Assembly (NCBI RefSeq): GCF_000746845.1
Contig: NZ_KN050846.1
Span: 2,248,963 to 2,312,962, forward strand
Direction: 5' to 3'
Source of the DNA: Altibacter lentus
GTDB taxonomy: Bacteria > Bacteroidota > Bacteroidia > Flavobacteriales > Flavobacteriaceae
Length of the DNA: 64,000 nt
The translations under genes and the position numbers were made by a program. Position 1 is the stretch's first letter, and each line of letters begins with the position of its first letter. Below, one piece after another: positions 7,585 to 16,592 of this stretch. The notes under the pieces were generated by a model. It had not been told where the DNA came from. It ran no database searches and saw only the letters and a list, made by a program, of their open reading frames with translations.

Positions 7585-8415
7585 ATGATATCTATTAATC
7601 CACAAGACATTAGCACTGGAAGCCTGCATGGATACTTGCTGGGAGCGGTGGCACCACGACCTATTTGTTTTGCGAGTACCGTAGACCAAGACGGAAATGT
7701 AAACCTCTCACCCTATAGTTTTTTTAACGTCTTTAGTGCGAATCCGCCGGTATTGATCTTCTCGCCGGCACGTCGTGTACGCGATAATTCTACCAAACAT
7801 ACACTGGAAAATGTGCTCGAAACCAATGAAGTGGTGATCAATATCGTGTCCTACGCAATGGTACAGCAAATGTCGTTGTCCTCCACAGAGTATCCAAAAG
7901 GGGTGAATGAGTTTGTAAAGGCAGGTTTTTCTGAAATACCTTCGGAAGTGGTCAAAGCTCCGCGAGTTGCCGAAGCACCTGTGCAAATGGAGTGCAAGGT
8001 GATAAATGTGGTAGCATTGGGAACAGACGGTGGTGCCGGAAATCTGGTGATCTGTGAAGTAGTGAAGCTGCATATACATGAAGATATTCTTGATGATGAC
8101 GGAAAGATTGATCCTAGAAAGATCGATACGGTAGCGCGTCTGGGCGGCAACTGGTACAGCAGGGCAAAGGAAGGTCTCTTTGAGGTTCCGAAGCCGCTTT
8201 CAACCATGGGAATTGGTGTGGATGCCTTGCCTCAAGCCATTCGAAGCAGTAAGATATTAACCGGAAATGATCTGGGAATGTTAGCAAATATCGAATCCTT
8301 GCCGGAAGCAGCGGAACGTTTCGTAAATGCTTCAGAAGAAGCACACAGGAAAGCGCAGACGTTCTTGTGCAACGGAGCTATTTCAGAAGCATGGGAGGTT
8401 TTGGTATCGCAGTAG
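7585..8415 (+). CDS. Flavin reductase-like FMN-binding protein
   Basis: The 276-residue protein belongs to the flavin reductase-like (split-barrel FMN-binding) family: APRPICFASTVDQDGNVNLSPYSFFNVFSANPP is the FMN-binding signature near residues 25-60. Related proteins use NAD(P)H to reduce flavin or act as oxidoreductases on small molecules; the exact substrate is unknown. A TTG nine bases upstream is in frame, but the ATG is preferred because the promoter box overlaps the TTG. It is divergent from the sensor kinase gene. Confidence 0.88.
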   Translation: MISINPQDISTGSLHGYLLGAVAPRPICFASTVDQDGNVNLSPYSFFNVFSANPPVLIFSPARRVRDNSTKHTLENVLETNEVVINIVSYAMVQQMSLSSTEYPKGVNEFVKAGFSEIPSEVVKAPRVAEAPVQMECKVINVVALGTDGGAGNLVICEVVKLHIHEDILDDDGKIDPRKIDTVARLGGNWYSRAKEGLFEVPKPLSTMGIGVDALPQAIRSSKILTGNDLGMLANIESLPEAAERFVNASEEAHRKAQTFLCNGAISEAWEVLVSQ

Positions 8416-8471
8416 TCAAATTTCAGAATAAAAAAAGCAATATAGTAACTAGTAAATTAAAGTAAAGCATC

Positions 8472-8846
8472 ATGGAAGTACAAGGAAAGATTAAAATGAT
8501 AGATGATACAAAAACCTATGGCAACAACGGGTTTAGAAAGCGAGAGCTTGTTATCACCACCGAAGAGCAATACCCACAACACATCATGATCGAGTTTGTT
8601 CAGGACAAGACCGATCTTTTAAATAATTTTCAAGTTGGACAAAACGTAAAAGTGAGTATTAATCTAAGAGGTAGGGAGTGGACCAACCCTCAAGGTGAGG
8701 TAAAATATTTTAACTCCATTCAAGGATGGCGAGTGGAAGCAATGGACGGAGCTTCCGCAAGCAACATGCCGCCAATGCCACCTGTGGATGCCTTTGAGCC
8801 GGCCAATGAACTTAACGAAGAAGATCACGACGATCTGCCCTTTTAA
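8472..8846 (+). CDS. DUF3127 protein with SSB-like acidic tip
   Basis: The 124-residue protein is a DUF3127 member, a Bacteroidota and phage family predicted to adopt an OB fold. The strand-rich core spans about 1-92 (VQGKIKMIDDTKTYG, FRKRELVITTEE). A Pro/Met linker then leads to an acidic end with the last residues DDLPF. In single-stranded DNA-binding protein SSB the same kind of tip (DDDIPF) docks repair proteins, so this may be an accessory SSB-like protein (inference). A terminator follows 26 nt after the stop. Confidence 0.85.
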   Translation: MEVQGKIKMIDDTKTYGNNGFRKRELVITTEEQYPQHIMIEFVQDKTDLLNNFQVGQNVKVSINLRGREWTNPQGEVKYFNSIQGWRVEAMDGASASNMPPMPPVDAFEPANELNEEDHDDLPF

Positions 8847-8871
8847 ACATCACAGCGTTTAGCTTACACAT

Positions 8872-8892
8872 CCCGCCTTTTGGCGGGTTCTT
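8872..8892 (+). terminator. Intrinsic terminator after the DUF3127 gene
   Basis: CCCGCC (8872-8877) and GGCGGG (8882-8887) form a 6-bp GC stem with a TTTT loop, followed by TTCTTTG. Confidence 0.75.
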
Positions 8893-8920
8893 TGTATAAT
8901 TCCATATAGTCCTAACAGGA

Positions 8921-10297
8921 ATGAAACTAACAAGATCCATAGAAGTGCTTTTTAGCAGGTTTTTACCTTCGCCCTTTTCTATAGCGATCCTGTTAACATT
9001 GGTCACTATGGGTTTGGCTTACTTCTTTACTGAAGCTCCTGCTAACGAATCCCATGCGCTTGCTATCTTGTCTTATTGGGAAACCGGTATATGGAATGAG
9101 GCGCTGCTGGTTTTCGCATACCAAATGTTGCTCATTTTGGTTTTAGGGCATATTCTTGTGCTTAGTAAACCAATGGGTTTCCTTATTGAAGCACTCACAG
9201 ATAGGGTGAATAGTACCTCCTCTGCGGTTGTCATGGTAAGTGTGGCAACCATGCTTGTTTCGTTTTTTAACTGGGGGTTGGGACTTATCTTTGGTGCGAT
9301 CATGGCGCGTAAAGTAGCGGAAGCAGCGCAAACAAGAGGATTTAAAATCAATTACCCTTTGGTGGGCGCTTCCGGTTACGTGGGATTGATGATATGGCAT
9401 GGAGGGATGAGTGGTTCGGCGCCCTTAAAGGTTGCAGAGAACGGACATCTCGCCAGCCTTATGGACGGTGTGGGAGACGCTGCCTTTATAAGTGTTTTGC
9501 CGGATTCCATTTCATTTAGTGAAACTATTTTTAGCGGTTCAAACCTGTTGTTGTTTGGAAGCTTATTATTTATCCTACCCGGGTTTCTTTATTTTCTGGC
9601 GAAACGAGTAAGAACACAGGCCACCTATCTACCCATTTATTCTGAATCGAAACTTAGTGCAGATGAAATCGATAGCTCGAACCGTATCGATCGGTCGAAG
9701 TATTTTGGTGTAGTTTTTGGCTTTTTGGTACTCGCTGCTTTGTGCTACCAGTATTACCCACAAGTATTAGATTTTGCGATCACCCCGAACCTGCTCAATT
9801 TCTTTATGTTTGGCCTCGCACTGGTGTTGCATGGCAGTATTTCGAATTTTCTCAACGCCCTTGAAGAAGCCATTCGAGGGGCTTCCGGTATCTTGATCCA
9901 ATTCCCGTTGTATTTTGGGATCATGGGGATCATGCGGGAAAGTGGGATGGTGATCGAAATAGCCGATTTCTTTGTGTCTATTGCTTCGAGTACGACCTTA
10001 CCTATTTTTACCTTTTTTAGTGCCGGATTGGTCAATATCTTTGTGCCTAGCGGAGGAGGACAGTGGGCTGTTCAAGGGCCCATAGTAATAGAATCTGCGT
10101 TACGTCTTGGTGTGCCATTGCCAAAAGCGATAATGGCACTGGCCTATGGGGATCAGATCACGAATATGCTGCAGCCGTTCTGGGCGTTACCATTATTAGG
10201 CATCACGAAGTTGAAAGCAAAGGACATACTTCCGTTTACATTACTGTTAATGGTTGTGGGTAGTGTGGTATTTCTTTTAGGGTTGTGGTTGCTATAA
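8921..10297 (+). CDS. atoE: Short-chain fatty acid transporter (AtoE family)
   Basis: The 458-residue polytopic membrane protein has about a dozen hydrophobic segments. The family signature VPSGGGQWAVQGP occurs near residue 375, and the GASGYVGLMIWHGGMSGSAPLKVA loop near 150 matches AtoE/TIGR00366 transporters. Members import acetoacetate and other short-chain fatty acids. No catabolic genes are adjacent, so the physiological substrate is open. It stands alone between a terminator upstream and a 170-nt gap before aat. Confidence 0.9.
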   Translation: MKLTRSIEVLFSRFLPSPFSIAILLTLVTMGLAYFFTEAPANESHALAILSYWETGIWNEALLVFAYQMLLILVLGHILVLSKPMGFLIEALTDRVNSTSSAVVMVSVATMLVSFFNWGLGLIFGAIMARKVAEAAQTRGFKINYPLVGASGYVGLMIWHGGMSGSAPLKVAENGHLASLMDGVGDAAFISVLPDSISFSETIFSGSNLLLFGSLLFILPGFLYFLAKRVRTQATYLPIYSESKLSADEIDSSNRIDRSKYFGVVFGFLVLAALCYQYYPQVLDFAITPNLLNFFMFGLALVLHGSISNFLNALEEAIRGASGILIQFPLYFGIMGIMRESGMVIEIADFFVSIASSTTLPIFTFFSAGLVNIFVPSGGGQWAVQGPIVIESALRLGVPLPKAIMALAYGDQITNMLQPFWALPLLGITKLKAKDILPFTLLLMVVGSVVFLLGLWLL

Positions 10298-10467
10298 AAA
10301 AGAATAACCCCGCAGTTGCGAGGTTAGTCAGGTGGCTTAGATTCCCTTTTTGATATTTATAACAATGATGAACAAATTTTGGATCAAAAAAGTGTCCCAA
10401 GATTGAATTTTTTTTTTGGATTTCAAACCGATATAACATTTTTAACACAATTTCAGCACCGATTGCA

Positions 10468-11109
10468 ATGTATTTTCTAGATGAATCTTTATCCTTTCCC
10501 GGCGTGACAGAAGCTACAGAAGATGGCCTGCTTGCCATGGGAGGTGATCTGAGCACAGCGCGTTTACTGCGGGCCTATAGATCGGGTATTTTCCCCTGGT
10601 ACGAGCACGGAAGCCCTATTTTATGGTGGAGTCCGGATCCAAGGATGGTGTTATTTCCTAACGATCTAAAGGTTTCAAAAAGTCTTCGGAAGGTATTAAA
10701 AAGTAAAAAATTCAGCTGCACCCAAAATCTCGCTTTTAACGAGGTGATCAAGCAGTGTTCCACTGTAAAGCGAAGCGGGCAGAACGGCACCTGGATCACT
10801 TCAGAAATGACAACAGCCTACACACGATTACACGAACTAGGACATGCTACATCGATGGAAGTTTGGTATGAAGGACAGTTGGCAGGAGGTTTGTATGGTG
10901 TTGACCTTCCCGAATTTGGCGTTTTTTGTGGAGAAAGTATGTTCAGTCTGGTTTCTGAAGCTTCAAAAGTAGCTCTCTTTTTCTTAGTGGAAGAATTAAA
11001 GGCGAAACACTACAATTTGATTGATTGTCAGGTTTACACTCAACATTTAGAGCGGTTGGGAGCTGTAGAGATCCCAAGAGCAGCCTTTTTAGACTATCTC
11101 AACTGTTAA
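10468..11109 (+). CDS. aat: Leucyl/phenylalanyl-tRNA-protein transferase
   Basis: The 213-residue protein has the family motifs LLAMGGDLS (about 22-30), YRSGIFPWY, ILWWSPDPRMVL, GTWIT and GGLYGV, and FCGESMFS. It transfers Leu or Phe from tRNA to N-terminal Arg or Lys, marking proteins for ClpAP/ClpS (N-end rule). Length is slightly short but all core blocks are present. The 170 nt upstream hold an imperfect hairpin near 10307 without a T run, and no other gene. Confidence 0.96.
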   Translation: MYFLDESLSFPGVTEATEDGLLAMGGDLSTARLLRAYRSGIFPWYEHGSPILWWSPDPRMVLFPNDLKVSKSLRKVLKSKKFSCTQNLAFNEVIKQCSTVKRSGQNGTWITSEMTTAYTRLHELGHATSMEVWYEGQLAGGLYGVDLPEFGVFCGESMFSLVSEASKVALFFLVEELKAKHYNLIDCQVYTQHLERLGAVEIPRAAFLDYLNC

Positions 11110-11177
11110 GGTATCAATGTTTTGAGGAATACATTCAGAAAAAAAGTATATTCGTACCGCATAAAATTACAATTATA

Positions 11178-12920
11178 ATGAAACATTTTTACCCCTCATT
11201 ACTTCTATTTTTCGTATTAGCAATCGCAGCGCCGCAGCTGCAAGCACAGGAGAAAGCGATCCTTCCCAAGGGACTTTCAGAAAATGAAAAAGGGCTTATT
11301 TCTCAATTTGAGTTTTCACAGGCAAAAAAAACACCACCACCAACCGGTCCCGTGCGTACCATGGCCGAGTGGGAGGAGGTAGAATACCTGTTGATCACTT
11401 GGCAGCCCGGATTCCAGAATATTTTGAGGCAGATCGTGGCCGTAGGGGTCAATGAATGTAAAGTGGTCATCACAACACAAAATCAGGCTTCTGTAGCCTC
11501 TTTTCTTACTGCAGGAGGGATCGACCTTACGAATGTGATTTTTATGAATGAAGATTGGGATAGTATCTGGATTCGCGATTATGCGGGAAATACGATCTAC
11601 TCGAACGATGTGGGTGAACGTTCCTTGACCGACTGGATCTACAACCGTCCGCGTCCCAACGACAACGTAATGCCTCTGGCGCATGCTAATTTGGTAGGCT
11701 TGCCCATTTACGTGACCGATTCCGGAACCAATGATCTAGTCAATACCGGAGGAAATTTCATGTCTGATGGTCTAGGAAATGCCTTTGCTTCGGAATTGAT
11801 CCTCGAAGAGAATGAGGCCGGAAACCCCTACGGTGTTTCTACCAAGACCGAAGCTCAGATCGATGCTATCATGGAAGATTATATGGGTATTCAGCGGTAC
11901 GTGAAGATGGAAACGCTTCCTTACGACGGGATTCATCATATCGATATGCACATGAAGTTGCTGGATGAAGAGACCTTACTGGTTAGTGAGTATCCTGATG
12001 GCGTGGCAGACGGTCCGCAAATCGAGCAGAACATCGAGTATGTATTGAATAATTTTCAATCGGCGTTCGGAACTCCGTACGATGTAAAATGGATTCCTGC
12101 ACCTCCCAGTACCGGCGGTAATTACCCAGACACCGGTGGCTATTACCGCACCTTTACAAACGCAGTTTTTGTAAACAAATCTATTATTATCCCTACGTAT
12201 CGTGCCGAGGTAGATGGTCCGGCATTGGCGTATTGGCAGGAACTAATGCCCGGATACAACATCGTAGGGATCGACGTGGATAACTCCGGAGAGAACCTTA
12301 TTTCGCAGCTAGGAGCCATTCACTGTATTACACATACTATTGGTGTTGAGAACCCACTATGGATCGTACACCAACCCATTGATGAGGCAAATCAAAACAG
12401 CACCGTGAGTATAGACGCTATGATAAAACACGCTTCCGGGATTTCGAATGCCAAGGTTTTTTGGCGAGAAGAAGGAAGTTCTTCCTATAGCGAAGTTCCT
12501 ATGAGTCTGGTAAGCGCAGATAACTGGACAGCGAATCTAAGTGTTGGTAGTTCGGCGATTGAATATTATATTTTTGCAGAAGCAAATTCCGGAAAGACAA
12601 TGACACGACCAATGGTAGCACCTCAGGGCTATTGGACTATGAATGTTGGAATTTTAGGAGTGTCAGAGTGGGCTTACAATAATATCTCAGCACCATTTCC
12701 AAATCCTACCCGGGATGCCGTTTCTTTTAATTTAAACAATATCCCGGGAGCCATTAAAATTACCATTCATAATATACTAGGGCAACGGTTGTATGAGACC
12801 ACGATCGACCACGGCAACGGAACCATTTCATTGGATCTAAATGCTAATTGGAAAGGAACATTGTTCGTAACCTTTCAAGGAGAATTTGGCACTGTCACCA
12901 AAAAAGTGATTAAGCTATAA
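11178..12920 (+). CDS. Secreted agmatine/peptidylarginine deiminase-family protein with T9SS sorting domain
   Basis: The 580-residue protein begins with a signal peptide (cleavage after LQAQ). The deiminase fold spans about 50-400: EWEEVEYLLITW, NEDWDSIWIRDYAGN, GGNFMSDGLG, GIHHIDMHMKLLD, and the catalytic Cys383 in GAIHCITHTIG. This is the PAD_porph family, which contains agmatine deiminases and the exported peptidylarginine deiminase of Porphyromonas gingivalis. A type A sorting domain (about 505-580, FPNPTRDAV, NILGQRLYE, KKVIKL) marks it for type IX secretion. Whether it acts on agmatine, free arginine or protein arginine is unknown. The ATG at 11178 is chosen over upstream in-frame codons inside aat because it opens the signal peptide. 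Confidence 0.9.
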   Translation: MKHFYPSLLLFFVLAIAAPQLQAQEKAILPKGLSENEKGLISQFEFSQAKKTPPPTGPVRTMAEWEEVEYLLITWQPGFQNILRQIVAVGVNECKVVITTQNQASVASFLTAGGIDLTNVIFMNEDWDSIWIRDYAGNTIYSNDVGERSLTDWIYNRPRPNDNVMPLAHANLVGLPIYVTDSGTNDLVNTGGNFMSDGLGNAFASELILEENEAGNPYGVSTKTEAQIDAIMEDYMGIQRYVKMETLPYDGIHHIDMHMKLLDEETLLVSEYPDGVADGPQIEQNIEYVLNNFQSAFGTPYDVKWIPAPPSTGGNYPDTGGYYRTFTNAVFVNKSIIIPTYRAEVDGPALAYWQELMPGYNIVGIDVDNSGENLISQLGAIHCITHTIGVENPLWIVHQPIDEANQNSTVSIDAMIKHASGISNAKVFWREEGSSSYSEVPMSLVSADNWTANLSVGSSAIEYYIFAEANSGKTMTRPMVAPQGYWTMNVGILGVSEWAYNNISAPFPNPTRDAVSFNLNNIPGAIKITIHNILGQRLYETTIDHGNGTISLDLNANWKGTLFVTFQGEFGTVTKKVIKL

Positions 12921-12945
12921 ATTACCCTAAATACAAAAGATGAAG

Positions 12946-12978
12946 AGCACCGCAATAAAGGGCGGTGCTTTTTGTTTT
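12946..12978 (+). terminator. Intrinsic terminator after the deiminase gene
   Basis: AGCACCGC (12946-12953) pairs perfectly with GCGGTGCT (12962-12969) around an 8-nt loop, followed by TTTTGTTTT. Confidence 0.88.
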
Positions 12979-13080
12979 AGGTAGGGTAAATGGAACAAAA
13001 GCACGCTTTTTATCGATTTTATTTGCGAAACTCTAAAATATATAACATATTTACCCTCAATAATTTAAAGCCCCTAAATT

Positions 13081-13437
13081 ATGAACGCTTCAAAACTACT
13101 TATTTTTCTGGCTATTATCGCTTTCTCCGGTACGGCCAACGCACAAGCTACAACCGAGCGAAAAACTGATGTCAATACAGATGTTGATGTGACCATTGTT
13201 TATGAGCAAGTAGTAAAAGAAGGCTACGGCACCCCGTTTATCTATCTTGAACTAGCCAATGCGTATTACTTTAAGAACGATCACTTTAATGCAAAGAAGT
13301 ATTTTGAGAAACTCTTTGAAGTAGAAAAACCCACCGATGAAACCTTAAAATTTCGGTACATGCAGACGTTAAAAGCATTAAAGATATCGCTTGCTAGTAA
13401 CGAATATTTATCTACGGTGGAAAAGGAGGACAATTAA
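13081..13437 (+). CDS. Small secreted TPR-like protein
   Basis: The 118-residue product has a signal peptide ending GTANAQA. The mature part holds roughly two tetratricopeptide-like helical hairpins (YGTPFIYLELANAYYF, FNAKKYFEKLFEV, FRYMQTLKALK). This resembles the N-terminal TPR part of flavobacterial OmpA-family proteins with TPR, PD40 and OmpA domains, but the rest is absent, so it is either a short family of its own or a truncated relative. Function unknown. Its stop overlaps the convergent tag stop by 4 nt. Confidence 0.7.
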   Translation: MNASKLLIFLAIIAFSGTANAQATTERKTDVNTDVDVTIVYEQVVKEGYGTPFIYLELANAYYFKNDHFNAKKYFEKLFEVEKPTDETLKFRYMQTLKALKISLASNEYLSTVEKEDN

Positions 13438-14003
13438 GCGTTAACTTCCGTATAGCGAAAGCAATCCACCAAATGGTCATTCACCATGCCGGTAGCCTGC
13501 ATGTGAGCATACACAACGGTAGAACCTACAAACTTGAATCCCCTTTTCTTAAGATCGGCACTAATGCGATCACTTAGTACAGTGTTTGCCGGAACCTCTT
13601 TTATACTCTTATAACTGTTTTGTATGGGTTTGGCATCTACAAATCCCCATATATAGGTACTGAAACTTCCAAACTCTTTTTGGATCTGCATATAGGCGAT
13701 GGCATTGGTTACGGATGCTTTTATTTTCAAGCGATTCCGAATGATCCCCTCGTCCTGAAGCAACCTCTCAATATCTTTGTCACCATATCGGGCGATTTTT
13801 CTGTAGTCAAAACCATCAAATGCCTTTCTGAAATTCTCGCGTTTCCGAAGGATAGTGATCCAGCTCAAACCTGCCTGGAAGGTCTCTAAAATTAAAAATT
13901 CGAACAGCGTAGCATCGTCCAGGACAGGCACACCCCACTCCGTATCATGATACGCAACATACAAGGGGTCATCCCCACACCAAGGACAGCGTTGTTTATT
14001 CAT
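13434..14003 (-). CDS. tag: DNA-3-methyladenine glycosylase I
   Basis: The 189-residue protein carries RCPWC...YHDTEWGVP at its start and DCFRY at its end; the Tag zinc ligands correspond to C6, H19, H177 and C181. The catalytic glutamate equivalent is E40 in FLILETFQAGLSW. Tag removes 3-methyladenine from alkylated DNA to start base-excision repair. It is convergent with the TPR gene and single-gene by spacing, with 49 nt to the TonB-like gene. Confidence 0.96.
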   Translation of the reverse strand: MNKQRCPWCGDDPLYVAYHDTEWGVPVLDDATLFEFLILETFQAGLSWITILRKRENFRKAFDGFDYRKIARYGDKDIERLLQDEGIIRNRLKIKASVTNAIAYMQIQKEFGSFSTYIWGFVDAKPIQNSYKSIKEVPANTVLSDRISADLKKRGFKFVGSTVVYAHMQATGMVNDHLVDCFRYTEVNA

Positions 14004-14052
14004 TCGAATTTTATAAAAGTGGTAGAAAGATACTATTTATTAAGAAATACTA

Positions 14053-14775
14053 TTATTGCTGTCCCGGGAAATTATACGAAATAGTGCCCAGCTGTTTTTC
14101 GATACCCGAAGCCGTTGTGAAACGGGCATCGCGTGCATATTCAAGAGCACTGTCGATCAAGCATTCATTGGTAGTGGTTGAGGCACTTTTATTATAGTTC
14201 ATTTTGGTCACTCTTCCCAATTCATTTACCTCGATGGAGATCACCACTTTTCCGAAGCCTTCACACGTATAAACGGGATTGGGAAGTAGCAGGGCCGTTC
14301 TATCCTTTAGACTGTACGAGATCGTAGTTCTTCTACTTGCGCCACTGCTGCTTCTGGGTTTTTTATTTTTCTCCAGAACACTTTTTTCTTGCGCATCCTT
14401 TATTCTTTTTTTGGCTTTTGCTATTTCATTGTCATTGTTGAAGTTGTTGGCAACCCCAATAGCTTCGTTCATGGCTTGTAACTTCTCTTCGGTGGTCTCT
14501 TCAGGTGTTTCTCGACTGTTCTCTAGATTGGCAATGAACTTTTCTGCTTCATTATAGGCCTTATTGGTCTCTACTTTTACCCGCTCGGGGGCGGTGGTCG
14601 CCAAATCTTCTTCTAATTCTTCCAGTAATAGCTCTTCCAAAGCATATTCGATATCGATCTGCTCTTCCTCCTTTTCGGTATAGCGAGATAATTTAATACT
14701 GTACATACCAAGGAAAAGTATACCGAACAGCAAAGAAGTAATTAAAAAAGCCCGATATGAATAATTGAAATTCAT
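14053..14775 (-). CDS. TonB-like energy transducer
   Basis: The 240-residue protein has one N-terminal membrane anchor (about 9-27) and a long charged, Glu-rich periplasmic linker in place of the usual Pro-rich one. Its C-terminal domain (about 155-240) has the TonB layout GKVVISIEVNELGRVTKM, a paired Cys (CEGF, NECLID) and ALEYARDARFTT. Such proteins link inner-membrane ExbBD motors to outer-membrane receptors. No exbB or exbD is adjacent. The two cysteines could form a disulfide (inference). Confidence 0.75.
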   Translation of the reverse strand: MNFNYSYRAFLITSLLFGILFLGMYSIKLSRYTEKEEEQIDIEYALEELLLEELEEDLATTAPERVKVETNKAYNEAEKFIANLENSRETPEETTEEKLQAMNEAIGVANNFNNDNEIAKAKKRIKDAQEKSVLEKNKKPRSSSGASRRTTISYSLKDRTALLLPNPVYTCEGFGKVVISIEVNELGRVTKMNYNKSASTTTNECLIDSALEYARDARFTTASGIEKQLGTISYNFPGQQ

Positions 14776-14836
14776 GAATGCAAGTACTGAAATTTTATCT
14801 GAAAAACCTTACAACTGCCTGAAAATTAAGTCTATT

Positions 14837-15529
14837 TTAACGGCTAAACCGCTCTTCAAAAGCCGTCAATGACAGCGCATCTTCCACCGAAAAATCACCG
14901 ATCTTGGTTCGTCTAAGAGCCGATAGATAGGCGCCGTTTTCAAGTGCCTTGCCAAAATCGTGCGCCAAAGACCGAATGTAGGTTCCTTTGCTGCATGCTA
15001 CGCGAAATTCCACCTGCGGAAGCTCGATTTTTGTGATTTCAAATTCTGAGATATGAACCTTACGCGTAGGGACGGACACTTCCTCGCCGGCTCTTGCAAA
15101 TTCGTACAGGCGCTTTCCGTCTTTTTTCAATGCTGAAAAGACCGGAGGCTGTTGTTCGATCTCGCCCAGGAACTGTAGGGTGGTTTGTTTTATTTTTTCT
15201 GAAGTGATCTCCGAAATGTCATACCTTCGATCGATCTCCGTTTCGAGATCGTAACTGGGAGTGGTAGCACCTAAGGTAATGGTTCCGGTATATTCTTTAT
15301 GCTGTGCTTGATAGGTGTCTATCTTTTTAGTGAAGCTTCCGGTACAAAGGATCAAGAGTCCCGTGGCTAGGGGATCCAACGTGCCGGCATGACCTACCTT
15401 TATCTTCTTTAACCCAAATTCCTTTTTAATAAGCCAACGTACTTTATTGACCACCTGAAAGGAGGTCCATTCCAGCGGCTTGTCTAATAAAAGCACCTGT
15501 CCGTTCTTGTAATCTTCCGCGGTCATCAT
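14837..15529 (-). CDS. truB: tRNA pseudouridine(55) synthase
   Basis: The 230-residue protein has the catalytic motif VGHAGTLDPLATGLL with the nucleophile D52, DKPLEWTSFQVVNKVR at the start, and KKDGKRLYEFARAGE. It makes the universal pseudouridine of the tRNA T loop. The start overlaps the uppP stop by 4 nt (ATGA type), placing it last in the ftsX-lipoprotein-DUF3098-uppP-truB operon. Confidence 0.97.
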   Translation of the reverse strand: MMTAEDYKNGQVLLLDKPLEWTSFQVVNKVRWLIKKEFGLKKIKVGHAGTLDPLATGLLILCTGSFTKKIDTYQAQHKEYTGTITLGATTPSYDLETEIDRRYDISEITSEKIKQTTLQFLGEIEQQPPVFSALKKDGKRLYEFARAGEEVSVPTRKVHISEFEITKIELPQVEFRVACSKGTYIRSLAHDFGKALENGAYLSALRRTKIGDFSVEDALSLTAFEERFSR

Positions 15530-16320
15530 GACACAAAGCTAACTGCAATAGCGGCGATCCCAACAATCACACAGTATACTGCAAAATATTTTAACTTACT
15601 GTTTCTCACCAGTGAGATCATCCAGGTACAGGCGATCAATCCACACACAAAAGCGGCTATAAATCCAAGACCCAAGGTGGTGAAGTTGGTGCTTTCGGAT
15701 GTGAGCTCCCCGCTCAGAAGATCCTTTGCGATCTTTCCGAAGATAAGAGGAACAACCATCAAGAAAGAGAATCGGGCTGCCTTGCTTTTATCATTGCCCA
15801 GCAAAACAGAGGTTGAAATGGTAGCACCGCTGCGGGATATTCCCGGTAACATTGCGACCGCCTGCGCAACTCCAATGATAAATGCATTACTGAAACTCAC
15901 TTTTTTGCCGGTATTCTTTGCGCGATCTGCCAACCAGAGCAGGATGGCGGTAACGATGAGCATGGCGCCAACAAAGGCGATATTACCTCCAAAAAAAGCT
16001 TCCAGTTCTTCTTCGAACAACACACCAATGACAACAGCCGGGATCATAGAAAGGACGATCTTTCCTGTAAATTGTGTCTCTTCGTTCCACTTGAATTTAA
16101 GCAGACCGCTAACAATGGTTACAACATCTCGTCTAAAGACAACCACTGTGCTCAACGCAGTGGCGAAATGGAGTACCACGGTAAAAAGAAGGCTTTCTTC
16201 CGGTAAGGATGTGTCACCCAGAATGGCTTTTCCCAGTTCTAAGTGCCCGCTGGAAGAGACCGGTAAAAACTCGGTAAATCCTTGTACAATGCCAAGAACG
16301 ATGGCTTCCCATGCATCCAT
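15526..16320 (-). CDS. uppP: Undecaprenyl-diphosphatase
   Basis: The 264-residue membrane protein has the two BacA/UppP signatures, GFTEFLPVSSSGHLELG near the N-terminus and LPGISRSGATIS in the middle, and about eight hydrophobic segments. It dephosphorylates C55-PP to the carrier lipid used for peptidoglycan and surface polysaccharide. Six bases separate it from the DUF3098 gene upstream, and it overlaps truB. Confidence 0.97.
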   Translation of the reverse strand: MDAWEAIVLGIVQGFTEFLPVSSSGHLELGKAILGDTSLPEESLLFTVVLHFATALSTVVVFRRDVVTIVSGLLKFKWNEETQFTGKIVLSMIPAVVIGVLFEEELEAFFGGNIAFVGAMLIVTAILLWLADRAKNTGKKVSFSNAFIIGVAQAVAMLPGISRSGATISTSVLLGNDKSKAARFSFLMVVPLIFGKIAKDLLSGELTSESTNFTTLGLGFIAAFVCGLIACTWMISLVRNSKLKYFAVYCVIVGIAAIAVSFVS

Positions 16321-16326
16321 AGCAAT

Positions 16327-16584
16327 TTATTTCTTATGGGGATTCAAAAGGATTGCGTAGACTTCAATGCCAAAACCAATAAGGATGAGCGCAGGTGCTA
16401 AACGAATGCGCCGCCAGCTATAGATCTCCGGGTTGAAGACATTGGGATCGTCACTACCGCCGCCTGTCATAAGGATAAAACCCAGAGTGATAAAGGCAAC
16501 GCCAATCAACATGAACACATAGTTCTTCTTCTCAAAGATGAATTCTGTTTTTCTCGCTTCTTCTTTCCGCTTTTTTTCTCCCAT
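16327..16584 (-). CDS. DUF3098 membrane protein
   Basis: The 85-residue protein has a charged N-terminus (KKRKEEARKTEF), two membrane helices (about 22-40 and 62-80) and a central GGGSDDPNVFNPEIYSWRR loop typical of DUF3098. The family is nearly always found between ftsX and uppP in Bacteroidota, so a cell-envelope role is likely, but no activity is known. Confidence 0.88.
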   Translation of the reverse strand: MGEKKRKEEARKTEFIFEKKNYVFMLIGVAFITLGFILMTGGGSDDPNVFNPEIYSWRRIRLAPALILIGFGIEVYAILLNPHKK

Positions 16585-16592
16585 GACGTAAA

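Noticed and set aside
10303-10325. Hairpin after the fatty acid transporter as a terminator
   Set aside because: The stem has a central mismatch and is not followed by a T run.
11025-11177. N-terminal extension of the deiminase into aat
   Set aside because: It overlaps aat in another frame; the ATG at 11178 starts a clear signal peptide.
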